The notes under the pieces were generated by a model that saw only the letters and a list, made by a program, of their open reading frames with translations, ran no database searches and was not told the DNA's origin. Both the position numbers and the translations under genes were made by a program. Below are positions 10,754 to 22,657 of a stretch of 64,000 nucleotides of DNA, piece by piece; the stretch's first letter is position 1, and the number at the start of each line of letters is the position of its first letter. This DNA is from Panicum virgatum. Taxonomy: Eukaryota > Streptophyta > Magnoliopsida > Poales > Poaceae. Location: positions 20,529,756 to 20,593,755 of the forward strand of contig NC_053141.1 of NCBI RefSeq assembly GCF_016808335.1, written 5' to 3'.

Positions 10754-12368
10754 TGTTGACGGTGCTTAAGCGCCATTTTCACCCGTCAACTATACTCAAT
10801 AATAAAGGAAAACTACATGCCTTACTCACATATTTGTATCACTAACCTCGCTCCACAGTTGTTTTCGAGTTTTGTACATTTCAGATGAGCAAGAGCGGAA
10901 TAAGACGAAAACACACAGCAGACGCCACATAACTACGCAGAAGATCGCTTTCGGCGTCACCCACATGTCAGAGGAAACATGGCCTCCACGCAAGATGCAC
11001 CAGAGGATAAGGATAAGAATCAAGGAATATACCATCCAGCAGATGATCACCACGAATGGCTGACAGGTGGGGTCGGCCGACCCCTAGGGTCGGCCGAACC
11101 TGGCCTGCAACGCGTCCAGGTGCATCTCGGGGAGGAGTCACGACCAAGGCACCTGGTCACCTTCCATATGTGCGTTGGTGGGAAACCGACCTCCAAGTAG
11201 TATAAATAGGGCCCCTCTCACCCCTCTCAACACACACACACTTCATTCCATTCTCTCCAAGAAGGCTCTCCCCTCTCTTGCTCTCTTAGCTAGGTAGTGG
11301 AGCTAGGCTAGTTCTCTTTAGCGAGCAAGTCGTCCTCGGAGTCGTTGAGCAATCCTCGGCTCCTGGTATGCCTTTGTATCCGACTTGTCAGACTTCTATT
11401 CATAATATAGAGTTTTGCCATTGTTGCTTTACTATCTTGATAGTTTATCAATCCATGCTTAGTTCGTTCATAAGTTATGCTATGGTCTTAGTTAGTCCAG
11501 ATGATCCGGGTACGGATAGAGGTTCGTTGTGCTTTCGGGCTTGCTCTAGTGTTTTACTCGTCCATCCGAAGGGTAGGAGACCTGGGGGCACTAGAGTAGT
11601 GACTTCATACACGAGCGTGGTGCTCGGGTATGCGGGATCCTTCGGATATGACCATGCTCCATGGTGTGACTGGGGTAGACGGCAGGTGGTGACAGCCCTG
11701 TCCGTCTGGCGTAACAGTTGTGTTGCGTTTAGCGTACTCCCCAACATTCGGGTTCGTTGTAGGAGTTCATGCAAATAGGTAACGGAACTGGACGTTCTCC
11801 AGTGTGGGACCTTCTCCCCGCTATCCCATTGTCCTGGCACCTGCTGTCCTAACCATGATCTAACATGACCCCAGCTTTGGATAGAAGCACTAGGACACCT
11901 AACCTAGCCTAAGCTCCAGCTGACTTGACGTAGGATAGAGTAGACCTTTGTTTTGTTGTTTCTCTCTTTTATTCCTTCCTCTTGGAGTGTGGATGTGTGC
12001 TGTGTCGCATTACCCTTGCTTATTCTTTATCTGTACTTACCCCTGTTAGAGTACTGCATATTGCTTGAGGCACAATGTCATGGTTAATGTTGAGTACAAT
12101 ACCTTTGCCGTTACCGTCCTTTGGGACACAAATAAATGACGATACCCTTACTCTTCGGGTGAAATGCTACAACGGTATATCCATGCACTTGTGGATCCAT
12201 CTGTAATCATATTGATTATACCACGAGAGTGGCACCCCTCGGGTGCAGTGCTAGGATGGGTTCGGCTCCCTCATTTCTAGTGATTGCACTAAGGACCGCC
12301 AACTGGCATTTCTGGCGCTGTCGCTAAGGATTAACCATTCCTAGTGATTGCGCTAAGAAACACCAACA
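10754..12368 (+). repeat. Athila B 5' LTR (1615 bp)
   Basis: Starts TGTTGACGG and ends CCAACA. It begins with an imperfect hairpin (TTGACGG ... CCCGTCAA, 10756-10796). Promoter part: GGTCGGCCGACC palindromes at 11071-11098, a TATA box TATAAATAG at 11201-11209, then a CT-rich leader with a CA repeat. Near the 3' end the LTR terminus plus primer-site start occurs twice in tandem (about 12275-12323 and 12338-12389). The 3' LTR at 30290 is its partner. The two share the promoter but differ at the start, where the 3' LTR has lost part of the hairpin. Confidence 0.93.
11201..11209 (+). promoter_or_regulatory. TATA box of Athila B 5' LTR
   Basis: TATAAATAG, followed by a pyrimidine-rich leader, about 120 bp after a GGTCGGCCGACC palindrome. 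The same order is seen in the 3' LTR (TATA at 30724-30732) and in B2 (9803-9811, minus strand). Confidence 0.75.
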
Positions 12369-12526
12369 AGCATTTCGGGCGCCGTTGCCGGGGACGGCCT
12401 GTGAACAAAGATATTGTACTGATATTAACTTAGGCCTTGTACTCAGGATATAGTCTTTACTCTTTCAGGCTAATGTCACTTTATGTCTTCTTTTATTTTT
12501 GATTTGAAAGAAGACAGGGGTAGTGT
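12369..12526 (+). other. Athila B leader with primer-binding site
   Basis: 12377-12394 differs in its first base only from TGGCGCCGTTGCCGGGGA, the tRNA-Asp-type primer site of Athila. The remainder is untranslated leader up to the gag ATG at 12527. Confidence 0.85.
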
Positions 12527-14034
12527 ATGACCGGTTTCTCCCTGCCGAAAAACTACACAGATAATCTAGAGAGGCTTGTGAGAAGGGCACGACCTCGCGC
12601 CGTTCCTCCTCTCACTATCCTCCCGTCACAGGAACCCATTCAGGAAGCACCACTTGTTCTTGAGGCAATGGCTGAAAAGACTCTCCGCGAGTTCTCCGTC
12701 CCCTTCACCGACAATGTGGCCACTGGCCCCAACATCAATGTCGGGGATGTGAACTTCGAGCTCAAATCAAGCCTCATCAGCATGGTGCAGGCTAGCCCAT
12801 TCTGTGGCAAGCCGAATGAGGACGCAAATGCACATTTGCAGAACTTTCTGCAGCTCCGCGACACCATAGTCATACGGGGTGTCACTGCCGATGTTGTCAA
12901 GCTTCGTCTGTTTCCATTTTCCTTGCTGGGGAAGGCGAAACAGTGGTTTTACAAGGAAAAAGAGATCGACACATGGGCCAAATGCTCCAAGGCGTACCTT
13001 GCAAAATTCTTCCCGCTGGACAAAACAAATGCCCTGTGAGAAAGAATATCAAGCTTCCAGCAGACGGGGATGGAATCCATCCCAGAAGCTTGGGAAATGC
13101 TGTAGGAATACATCCTGGCCTGTCCTCATCACGGCATGGACGAGTGGCTCGTCCTGCAAAGCTTCTACAACGGGCTCACAATGACATCTAGAGCCAATAT
13201 TGATGCTGTTGCTGGAGGAGCCTTCCTCGACCTGACCATTATCAAAGCAAAAGCATTGGTTGAGAAAATGGTCTCCAATCAGGGGTGGAGCGATGAACGA
13301 CTCCAACCCTGCACCAAGGGCATGCATACTGTCAAGGAGACGGATATGATTGCCGCAAAGCTGGACCTCCTCATCAAGAAAATGGAGGAAGGGAGCAAAC
13401 AACCGATCCATGCTCCCGTTTACGCCATGGGTTCGCACTACACGTGCGAAGTCTGTGGTAACGATGGACATTCGGGGAATGACTGCCCCAAAACCCGTAA
13501 AGACTGCGCCTACCTCAACAACAACAACAACAATGGGTACCGTCCACCACAAGGAGGCCAGGGGTGGAACCAGCCACGTCCACCATTTCAGGGAGGTAAC
13601 AACTATAATCCTTCTTTCAATTCGAATTTCAATTCAAACCAACCTCCCTTAAGAGAATTTGTTCTTGGCCAAGTTAAAATCAATGAAAATATAAATAAAA
13701 AGCTTTTGGCCAATGATAAATCCTTGGAAAGTTTAAATGTTAAGCTTGAAACTTTGTCTTCAACTCTTAAAAACTAGTTAAGTTTCAATAAAATGATCGA
13801 AACCCAGCTTGCACAAATTGCTGCTTCGTTTCCTGTTGTTGAGAGCGGGAAGATCCCGGGGCAACCCGAGTCTCCTATTGAAAATGTCAGCATGGTGTCC
13901 ACCGGACGGGGTAACTCGTCCCGGAGGCCACCACGCAATAACCATGCAGGTAGGTACTACCCCCAAGGAATGACGTCCGGGATGGCATGGTGGCAGCTGT
14001 GCAAGAGGATCTAGGGGTCCCCATGATCAGCTGC
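12527..14034 (+). pseudogene. Athila B gag (5' part), interrupted by Tekay-2
   Basis: Starts MTGFSLPKNYTDN. One frame carries the gag core (ASPFCGKPNEDANAHLQNF; LFPFSLLGKAKQWFY), a CCHC zinc knuckle (CEVCGNDGHSGNDC, about 13446-13487), an N/P-rich region and the MIETQLAQIAASFP segment that leads towards protease. In-frame stops at 13037-13039 (TGA), 13103-13105 (TAG) and 13775-13777 (TAG) break it. A frameshift near 13965 follows, and Tekay-2 interrupts it at 14035. It would form the particle core. The stops look like C-to-T changes at CGA and CAG codons. Confidence 0.88.
14030..14034. other. Target-site duplication of Tekay-2
   Basis: gctgc at 14030-14034 is repeated exactly at 26093-26097, directly outside the two LTRs. 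Removing Tekay-2 and one copy rejoins Athila B gag to its protease. Confidence 0.92.
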
Positions 14035-17000
14035 TGTAACACCCGGTTTATAAAAGGACATAAACCGAGCAATCATATACGTGCCAGGATCAAGTCACAC
14101 GTATATACAACAGAATGAACAGTATATCATAGCACATATCACGTAAAAAGACATAATAAAGTGAATACGAATGCTATTTATTACATTAATGACCAAAATG
14201 TCTGATACAACGGAAGCGTAGTACAAATACGATAAAACTCTCAGAAGCTGAGCAGGGCGCCACAGGGACGTCGACTGGGAGACGAACACCTAGAAGTCCT
14301 CGTAGTCCTGGTAGCGCTGAGCGAACTCCCTCGTGTCGGCAGGAACTGAGCAGCAGTAGCGTAACCAAGAGGAAAAAGTAGAGAAGAGGCAAGAGTGAGT
14401 ACACAACTTGTACTCAACAAGTATAACACAAACTATAAGGCTCTAAGGTTGGCTGACTGACTGCATTAGCTTTTAAGTCTTGGCAAAATTTTATTAAAAC
14501 TATTTACTACAAGTTGATGAATTACCATTAACCCAGTTACATAGTAATTAATCAGAATTAAACATGTTACTATTGAGAACCAAACCGAAACCACACCAAG
14601 GTAACCCCGAGAGGCACCTCCCTCGTCGGAAGGAGATAACCTCACTAATCAAAAGGAGGATCTGGGCCGCTCATGACCGTGAGCACGACTATTATACCAG
14701 TTTTACACTCTGCAGAGGTTGCACATCTTTACCCACAAGTCGTGAGCTACGCTAGAGGTTCATCACACTTCCTTAGGTGAGATGACTAGCGACTCACTAC
14801 GAGGCCATTACAAAGAATCTCGTTGGTAAGGCGTAACCGCGAGAGTTAGGTCAGCGATGATGGGGCCCACCTCACGGGAGTACAAGCACAGGTGCGCAAA
14901 CCAAGCACAGACCAGCCGGAGGAGCGGGGACCATTGAAGCTTACTATTCTTGCCCCGCAGGTAAGTTACTCCAAACCAAAAAGACCTAATTAGTAAGCCA
15001 AGTCTATCCCATTCTAGCCTTGTGGTAGCGCTGTTGTCCCAGGTTGTCGCTCTATGAACCGGTCCTTATGGAGAGTGGCCAACCAAGCACTAAGCACCGT
15101 GCTGGCCCCCCTAAACCATGTTTCTACAAAAACCATCTTTTAACGAGACGTGAGCCACTCATCCACACAGAGGGCCACTCTCAGAATTAAGTTCAAGTAA
15201 ACCATTAATCAAATTAATTAAAAAGGACCAGAGTGTGTTATAGCGCGGCACCTAGCACAACTAACCAAAATGCAACCCAAAGGATATATACAAAGGATAT
15301 AAAGTGGCTAGGACAGTCGTTATAGGCATACAGTATTAAATGCAGAATGAAATTGTATTTAAAGATGATAGGTTGTTCATGTTATACTTGCCTTCCTCGT
15401 ACTGCTCCTGCTGCTGCTCAAAGTGCTCGGAAGACGGCTGCTCCGGGTACTGGTACTGGGGCTCCTTAGATGGATCAACGTCTACTCACGAACACATGGC
15501 CAAAACAACACACAACAATAAGCATACAAGCAAACACTAGAAAAAACTCAGAAACAGTACATCAATACATAAAAACAGCAAGAAAAACTAAGCTAAAACT
15601 ATTCTACACGTTACAACGATCGCGTGGATATAAAGAACGCTTAAAATGGAGCTAAAACGCATAATCTAGGCCAAAAACAAGTTCTAGGGGCTTATCTGCG
15701 AGAAAAACTAGGTTCCAGGGGGTTTTCTGCAAAAACCGAGGACTAAAACATAATTAAAGGATAAGTCTAGGGTCTAACGCATAAAAGAACAAGTGTTGGA
15801 TGGCGGGTTCGAAATCTACAAAGCCCAGGGGCTAAAGTGTTAAAACAGGGACCTAACTGGAATTAGTTTTGAATAGAGTTGGACCGCGGGTTGAATAAAG
15901 AAAACCTCAGGGTCTCTTTAACAAAAATCCCAGGCCGAACCATTATCTACGATTATGGGCCGTTGGATCGAGATCTGAAGGCTCTGATTCGATGAGATCT
16001 AAATCTAATCTTGGGCATCGATTTCAGATCGAACGACCAAGGAGCAAAGGGCGCGCTGGGGCGGCGGAGCGGCTCGCCGGAGCCCTGCTCCGCGGCGGTG
16101 CTCCATCGGAGCAGGCTGAACTCGCCCTTCCCGGGGTCAAATCGACCCGCGCCTGGGGCTGGGGTGATCTACACGGAGCGTGTAGTCCACCTGAGGCCTT
16201 TACGAGCCTCGGGGAGGGTCTAAGCGGTGAGAGCGATGGCGGCGGCGGCTCTGCGCGGTGGCGCTCGCCGGCACGCACGCGTTGGGGCCACGAGAGTGGG
16301 CTACAGACTACGCTAACACGCCAAAAAGAGAGCGCGGGCGGAGGATGTCCTCACCGAGTCTTGGAACGGGCGGGGCGTGTCGCGGAAGGGGGTCGCCGGC
16401 GAGGTCGAGCGGAGACGGCCGGTCGAAGGTGGTGGCGTGGTCGAAAACGTGTTGTTTCCTGCGTCCTGGAACCACGGGCTAACTCCGAGAGGTGCTGCGA
16501 AGGTGAGCCAGAGGTTAGGGAGGTCCAGGGCTCACTGAGGAGGGAGAAATTCGGCGGCGCAAGGACTCACCGGCGGCGCTGCACGGGGCAATTCCTTGTG
16601 CTGCAGGGTTGGGGCCGGGCGACGGTGGGCTCGGAGGTGTTCCTGGCCTCCGGGCGGAGCTCGTGCGGTGGATTTCGGGGGCTAGGGAGCGGCAGGGTGG
16701 TGGCTTCACGGAGGCGCAGAGTCCCGGTGCGGCGGAGCAGGGTGCGGCGCGGCGGGGCTGCACTGTTGCGGCGGCTAGGGTTGTGCGGGTAGGGAGCAGA
16801 GGATCGGGGTGGTTTAAAGAGCCCTGGCCGAAGATCTCGGCGTGTGGGATAGGAAGGAAAGGCTGCGGGCATCGTGGCCGGGGATCGCGGGGAGACACGG
16901 CACGGCCGTTGCAGCGCGGGGAAGGCGGAGGAAGGGGACAGGACTGCCAGGTGGGCCATGGCTGTCGGCGAGCGCGGGCGACGCACGGGCGTGGGAGAGG

Positions 17001-17485
17001 CGTCTGACGCGCGGGGCCCAGGTGGCAGGCGGGTGAGCGGGACGCGCGTGCTGAGATAGTGGCCTGGGCGCGCGGGGGTGTGGAGCGGGCCCAGTTGCGT
17101 GCGGGTTGGGCCAAGCTGGGCTGGTTCGTTTGCTGGGCCGCGGGGAGAGAGAGAAAAGGAGCTGGGCTGGGTTGGTGGGCTTCCGGTATGGGATTTGGGT
17201 TGGGTCTAGTTTGCCTTTTCTATTCTATTTCTTTCCTCTTTTCTATTTCTAACTCAAACAAAGTTTGAATTCAAATGCAAATTTGAATTCAAACCACACT
17301 CAAATAATTAAAACTATGCACCAGCATGAATGCAACACAAAAAATTTAAACCTATGATAAAATTTTAATTACTTATAGATCAAAATTTGAGATTAAATGC
17401 AAGTCTAACACAATAAACTTTAGAAAAATTAAATTAAACCAATTAAATTTATTATAAAAGCTGAAATTTAAATTAGGGTGTTACA
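14035..17485 (-). repeat. Tekay-2 3' LTR (3451 bp)
   Basis: TGTAACACCC at 14035 and GGGTGTTACA ending at 17485. It matches 22658-26092 over its whole length with scattered differences. In element sense it is the downstream LTR, next to the polypurine tract. It has a GC-rich core at about 16020-17180 and AT-rich ends. Confidence 0.95.
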
Positions 17486-17521
17486 GACCCTACCCCCTTA
17501 AAGAAATCTCGTCCCCGAGAT
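17486..17521 (-). other. Tekay-2 polypurine tract and short 3' untranslated piece
   Basis: On the minus strand the bases next to the 3' LTR read AAGGGGGTAGGGTC (17486-17499), a polypurine tract that primes plus-strand DNA. Only about 36 bp separate the pol stop from the LTR. Confidence 0.85.
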
Positions 17522-20500
17522 TTAGCTGGGCTGGCTAGCAAAGAGATCTGGATATGTCTTCTTTAGCTCATCTTCTCGCTCCCATGTAGCCTCAGCTTCA
17601 CTGTGGTGACTCCACTGAACTCTGCACATCTTGATACGCTTGTTCCGAGTAACCCTCTCTGATGTCTCCAGAATCTTCACCGGATGCTCAGTATAAGTCA
17701 GATCTTCCTGCACATCTACTCCATCCAGTGGTGTCTGCTCCTCGGGTACTCGCAAACACCTCTTCAGCTGAGATATATGGAAGACATCATGAACTCCCGA
17801 GAGGCTGGTGGGCAACTCCAGGCGATAAGCAACTTCGCCTTTCCTCTCTAGCACCTTGAATGGGCCCACATACCGAGGTGCTAACTTCCCTTTGACATTG
17901 AATCTGCGGATACCTCTCATCGGAGACACCTTCAGGTACACATAATCACCGACACTAAAGGTCAGATCCCTCCGTTTGCCATCAGCATAGCTCTTCTATC
18001 TTCTCTGTGCAATCCTCAGATTTTCTCGCACAGCCTGAACCATCTGCTCTGCATCATCTATGATCTCAGGGCCAAAGAGCTGCTTCTCATCAATCTGATC
18101 CCAATAGAGAGGAGTCCTGCACTTTCTGCCACACAATGCCTCGAAGGGGGATTTCTTCAGACTGGCCTGATAGCTGTTGTTATATGAGAACTCAGCATAT
18201 GATAGGCACTTATCCCAACTAGTACCGTACTGAATGGCACAAGCTCTCAGCATATCCTCCAACACTTGGTTGGTTCTCTCTGTCTGCCCATCTGTCTGAG
18301 GGTGATAAGCCGTACTGAAGCGCAGCTTCGTATCCAAAGAATCATGGAGCTGCTCCCAGAACCGAGAAGTGAACTGAGACCCTCTGTCAGATATGATCTT
18401 ATTGGGCACACCATGCAAGCAGACAATCCGAGAGATGTACAACTCTGCAAGTCTAGCACCGGAGTAAGTAGTGTTCACTGGAATGAAGTGAGCAACCTTC
18501 GTCAGACGATCCACTACTACCCAAATGGAGTTGTACCCTTTCTGAGTACGAGGCAATCCAACAATGAAGTCCATAGTGATTTCCTCCCATTTCCACTCTG
18601 GAATCTTCAAAGGCTGTAACAGACCTGCTGGCTTCTGATGCTCAGCCTTGACACGCTGACAGGTGTCACAAATAGCCACGTACTCTGCCACTGAACGCTT
18701 CATCCCATACCACCAGAAACGTTCCTTCAGATCATAGTACATCTTCGTGCTGCCCGGATGAATAGAGTAAGCTGTATCATGAGCCTCACTCAGAATCAAC
18801 TTCCAGAGATCCTTCACATCTAGCACACAGATCCGGTTCTTGTACCACAAAGTACCCTGATCATCCTCTCTGAAATGAGGAGCCTTGCCCTTCTTGAGCA
18901 ACTCACGGATCTCCTACAACTTCTCATCTTCCTTCTGTTGCTGCCTGATCTCTGCCTCTAGAGTCGGTACTGCCTCAAATACTGCACTGGAGGTCTGATG
19001 TAAGAAGCCCAGCCTCAACTGCTCGAACTCCTCGCATAACTTTGGAGGCATCTGGAAAGCCACGGCCATGTTGACATAACTTCTTCTGCTCAGAGCATCT
19101 GCTACAACATTGGCCTTGCCCGGATGATAGTGAATCTCCAGGTCATAATCTTTGACCAACTCTAACCATCTTCTCTGCCGCATGTTCAGCTCATTCTGCG
19201 TGAAAATGTACTTGAGGCTCTTGTGATCAGTGTAGATATCACACCGCTGTCCATACAAGTAATGCCTCCAAATCTTCAGAGCATGCACAACTGCGGCTAA
19301 CTCAAGATCATGAGTAGGATAGTTCAGCTCATGCCGGCGTAGCTGCCGTCAAGCATAAGCAATCACTCTGCCCTCCTGCATCAGAACACACCCTAGACCA
19401 TCCTTCGAAGCATCACAATACACCGTGAACCTCTTGGTCTGGTCTGGCAGAGTCAGGACTGGCGCCGTAGTCAACCTTTTCTTCAGCTCATCAAAAGCCC
19501 TCTGACGCTCATCAGTCCACACGAAAGCCACATTTTTCTCCAGCAAAGAAGTCAACGGCTTCGCTATCTTGGAGAAATTCTCATTGAACCTCCGATAATA
19601 TCCAGCTAAACCCAAGAATGACCTGACTTCCTTTACTATCTGCGGTGTCTCCCACTCGAGCACATCCTTCACCTTGCTCGGATCAACAGCAATGCCTCCC
19701 TGAGAGATAACATGACCGAGGAATGGAACCTCGTCAATCCAGAACTCGCACTTGCTGAACTTGGCATACAACTGATGCTCCCTCAGTCTCTGCAATACGA
19801 GTCTCAAATGCTCTTCATGCTCTTCCTCTGTCTTGGAGAAGATCAGAATATCATCAATGAAGATCACCACGAAGACATCCAGATAATCCATGAAGACCAT
19901 GTTCATCAGATGCATGAAGAAAGCCAGGGCATTAGTCAAGCCGAAGGACATGACCGTGTACTCATATAGCCCGTACTTGCAAGTGAATGCCATCTTCGGA
20001 ATATCCCCAGGACGGATCCTCAGCTGAAAATAACCCGAACGAAGATCAATCTTCGAGAATATACGAGCACCTCGAAGCAGATCGAAGAGATCCTCAATAC
20101 GGGCCAGTGGATGCTTGTTCTTGATAGTGACTGCATTCAGCTCCTGATAATCAACACACATTCTCTTCGAGCCATCCTTCTTATCTACCAGCAACAATGG
20201 AAAAGCCCAAGGAGAGAAGCTACGATGGATATAGCCCTTGGCTAGCAACTCATCAATAGTTTTCTTGACTTCTTCATGCTCTATAGGTGCCATACGGTAG
20301 GGCCGCTTTGCAATAGGAGCTGTGCCAGGCAAGAGATCAATACAAAACTCAATGGCGCGTTCAGGCGGCATACCTGGCAGATCATCCGGAAAGACATCCG
20401 GGAATTCAGACACCACGCGAATACCGTCCGTGGGTCTAGCCTTCATCTGATGAAGAAATCCAGAAGGCTCCACTGCACTGATAACAACCTCTTGGCCACT

Positions 20501-21463
20501 GGAAGCTGATAGCAAGACTGTCCTCTGAGCACAATCTATCCGGACTCCCCACTTGGCCAGAGTCTCCATTCCCAGAATGACATCAATGCCCTTGGTGTCT
20601 AGCACCATCAGATCAGTACAGAACTCTACTTCCCTCAAGGAAACACTGACTCTCGGGCAGTAAGTGTGAGACCTCAACTGTCCTCCCGGTGAAGATACTA
20701 ACAGGCACCTCTTTAATGTGCTAGTATGAATACCATGATGCTCGACAAAAGACTGAGTAATGAAGGAATGCGTAGCACCAGTATCGAAAAGCACTGTAGC
20801 TGGATATGAATTAACCATGAACGTACCAATAACCACGTTGGGAGCCTCGGCCGCTGACTCGGCCGTCACGTGGTTCACTCTGCCCTGAAGTGGCGCCCTG
20901 GGCTGAGCTGGGCGCCCCTGCTGTCCCGCCTGCGCCTTCCGGGGGCAAGCGTTGGCGTAGTGCCCCGGCTGGCCGCAGTGAAAGCAGGTGCGAGGGGGTC
21001 CCTGAGCCTGCTGTTCTGTAGGAGCTGCCGGACGTGGAGCCTGCGATGCCGGTGGAGCTGGTGGAGCATGAGCCGGAGGTGCCGGTAACCTCGGGCCCTG
21101 ACCTACCTGCTGCTGTCGAGGCGAGTACTGCTGCGGCCTCTGCTGGTACTGCTGGGGAGGCCGATACTGCTGCTGGTACTGCTGAGGTGGCTGGAGGCGA
21201 GGATGAGTGTTGCTGCCGGAAGCAACGGGGACAATCTTCCTCTTCTTGTCCTCCATCTCCAAGTGCTTGCGCTCAGTGTTGAGCGCGCTGTCAACCAGAT
21301 GGTTGAAGTCGTCGAAGCGGAGGTTGAGCAGTGCGTACTGGAGGTAGTCCTCGAGACCCTCCATGAAGTGCTCCTGCTTCTTGCGGTCATCCGCAACATC
21401 GGCAGGGGCGTAGCGAGCAAGCTGCAGAAAGCGATCACGATACTCCGTGACCGACATAGTCCC
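17522..21463 (-). pseudogene. Tekay-2 gag-pol exon 2: gag end, protease, RT, RNase H, integrase, chromodomain
   Basis: Domains in element order: gag ([16 protein letters not shown]), CCHC knuckle, protease (LFDTGATHS), RT (FIDDILIF), RNase H, integrase zinc domain and core, and a C-terminal GPFKV...VFHISQLKR segment followed by a chromodomain-like tail (HPVKILETSERVTRNK to EREDELKKTYPDLF). The chromodomain marks the Tekay/Del group and in relatives directs insertion to chromatin marks. Stops: TGA at 19349-19351 (start of RNase H; Tekay-1 has TCA), TAG at 18914-18916 (Tekay-1 has CAG) and TAG at 17996-17998. Otherwise the frame is kept. Confidence 0.93.
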
Positions 21464-21573
21464 CTGAAGTGACAAAGACAGATAGATATCGAAAGATTAA
21501 CTCAAGATTCATAAGGATAGAACAAGGGGCATTAGCTCAAAAGAAACCGCTGAATGATTATATTTAAGATTAC
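21464..21573 (-). other. Predicted intron in Tekay-2 gag
   Basis: Minus-strand GTAATCTTAAA to GTCACTTCAG, 110 bp, same place and length as in Tekay-1 (3186-3295). Removal joins the gag exons in frame. Confidence 0.8.
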
Positions 21574-22086
21574 CTGCTTCAGTGCAAGGAACTCCTACTT
21601 CATCTTCATAACGCCCGCGGGGACGTTGTGGCTGCGGAACCGCTCCCTGAACTGGAGCCAAGTGAGAGCCTCGCGGTCCTGAACTGGGTGGGACTCCCAC
21701 CAGTCCAAAGCTGCCCCTCGCAGCTGTCCTGCTGCGTACAGAACTCTCTCCCGATCATCGCACTGGGCGATGTCCAGCTGGCGCTCCATTGCACGGAGCC
21801 AGTCGTCAGCCTGAAGAGGGTCGGACGTGTGAGAAAACGTCGGCGGGTGACCCCTCAGGAACTCAGCACGCCTGTCGCGAGGCTGCGGCGGTGGAGGAGG
21901 CGGAGGCTGAGTGTGAGCCTGCTGAAGTGCCTGAACAGTGTTGTTCAGGGTGACCATCATCTGCATCTGGAGCTGGAAGTACTGCTCCGGAGTCAAAGGT
22001 GGAGGCATCGGGATCCCGGTCCCCTGGGTGTTCTGACCCTGGTTGTTCTGCCCCTGCTGGTCAGAACCACGCCTGGTGTTCACCAT
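21574..22086 (-). pseudogene. Tekay-2 gag exon 1
   Basis: Same MVNTR start as Tekay-1, chosen over an upstream in-frame ATG at 22110 because it is shared. It carries the Q-rich start, polyproline and the gag core. A TAG at 21595-21597 ends it seven codons before the intron donor; Tekay-1 reads CAG AAG at this point, so one codon is lost and another became a stop. Confidence 0.88.
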
Positions 22087-22657
22087 CTGATTTTGGACAA
22101 AAGATTTCACGAGTAAGGATATTGCAGGAATAAATTCAGATGGATATGATAACTCTTTGCGGAAAAAGACTCAGCCATGATAAAGTAGACAGGATAGAGT
22201 GGACTGTTTTACCCCCAACGATCTAATCCATTTTATTAATTAGTTAACTTATCATAAGAGTGATTTTCTCCAAACAAATTTAAACTACTAAGCTATGCAA
22301 TCATCCAAAAATCCAAATCAAACATGTAGCATAATAACAAGCAGACAATTTTCACGACTTAGCCGAGTTTAACATATGACTCGACTAACACAACGCATCG
22401 CAGAACGTGCTATCATATTATTATAAAAGGGTCACCTAGCTAATACTCATGGTGGTCAGATGACTGATTTAGGCCAAATCTACGAAAACTATTCTTTAGA
22501 GAGAGAAATCAAGGCAAGACGAGTAAAAGTCATAGAATTCAAGGGGTATAATTAGTAAAATAGTTTCAGTAGACAAGGATTGGAGAGAGGAAGTCCCAAA
22601 ACTCGACCAGTTCTATCAAGGCTTCGTCCTACAGTCGATATGGCTTTGATACCACTC
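22087..22657 (-). other. Tekay-2 leader with primer-binding site
   Basis: TGGTATCAAAGC on the minus strand (22643-22654): the initiator-tRNA-Met site with one mismatch (G to A). The rest matches the Tekay-1 leader; no supported ORF. Confidence 0.85.

Noticed and set aside
11368..11778. 136-codon plus-strand ORF in the Athila B 5' LTR, with relatives in the other B LTRs
   Set aside because: In the 3' LTR and in B2 the frame is broken into shorter pieces. It lies in the LTR leader and shows no known domain; similarity simply reflects LTR copies.
16515..17114. Long minus-strand ORFs (139-199 codons) in the GC-rich core of Tekay LTRs, also at 25137-25721
   Set aside because: Several frames are open at once on both strands, the products are Pro/Arg/Ala-rich with no domain, and the frame is not kept in the Tekay-1 or solo LTR. 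It looks like a GC-content effect.
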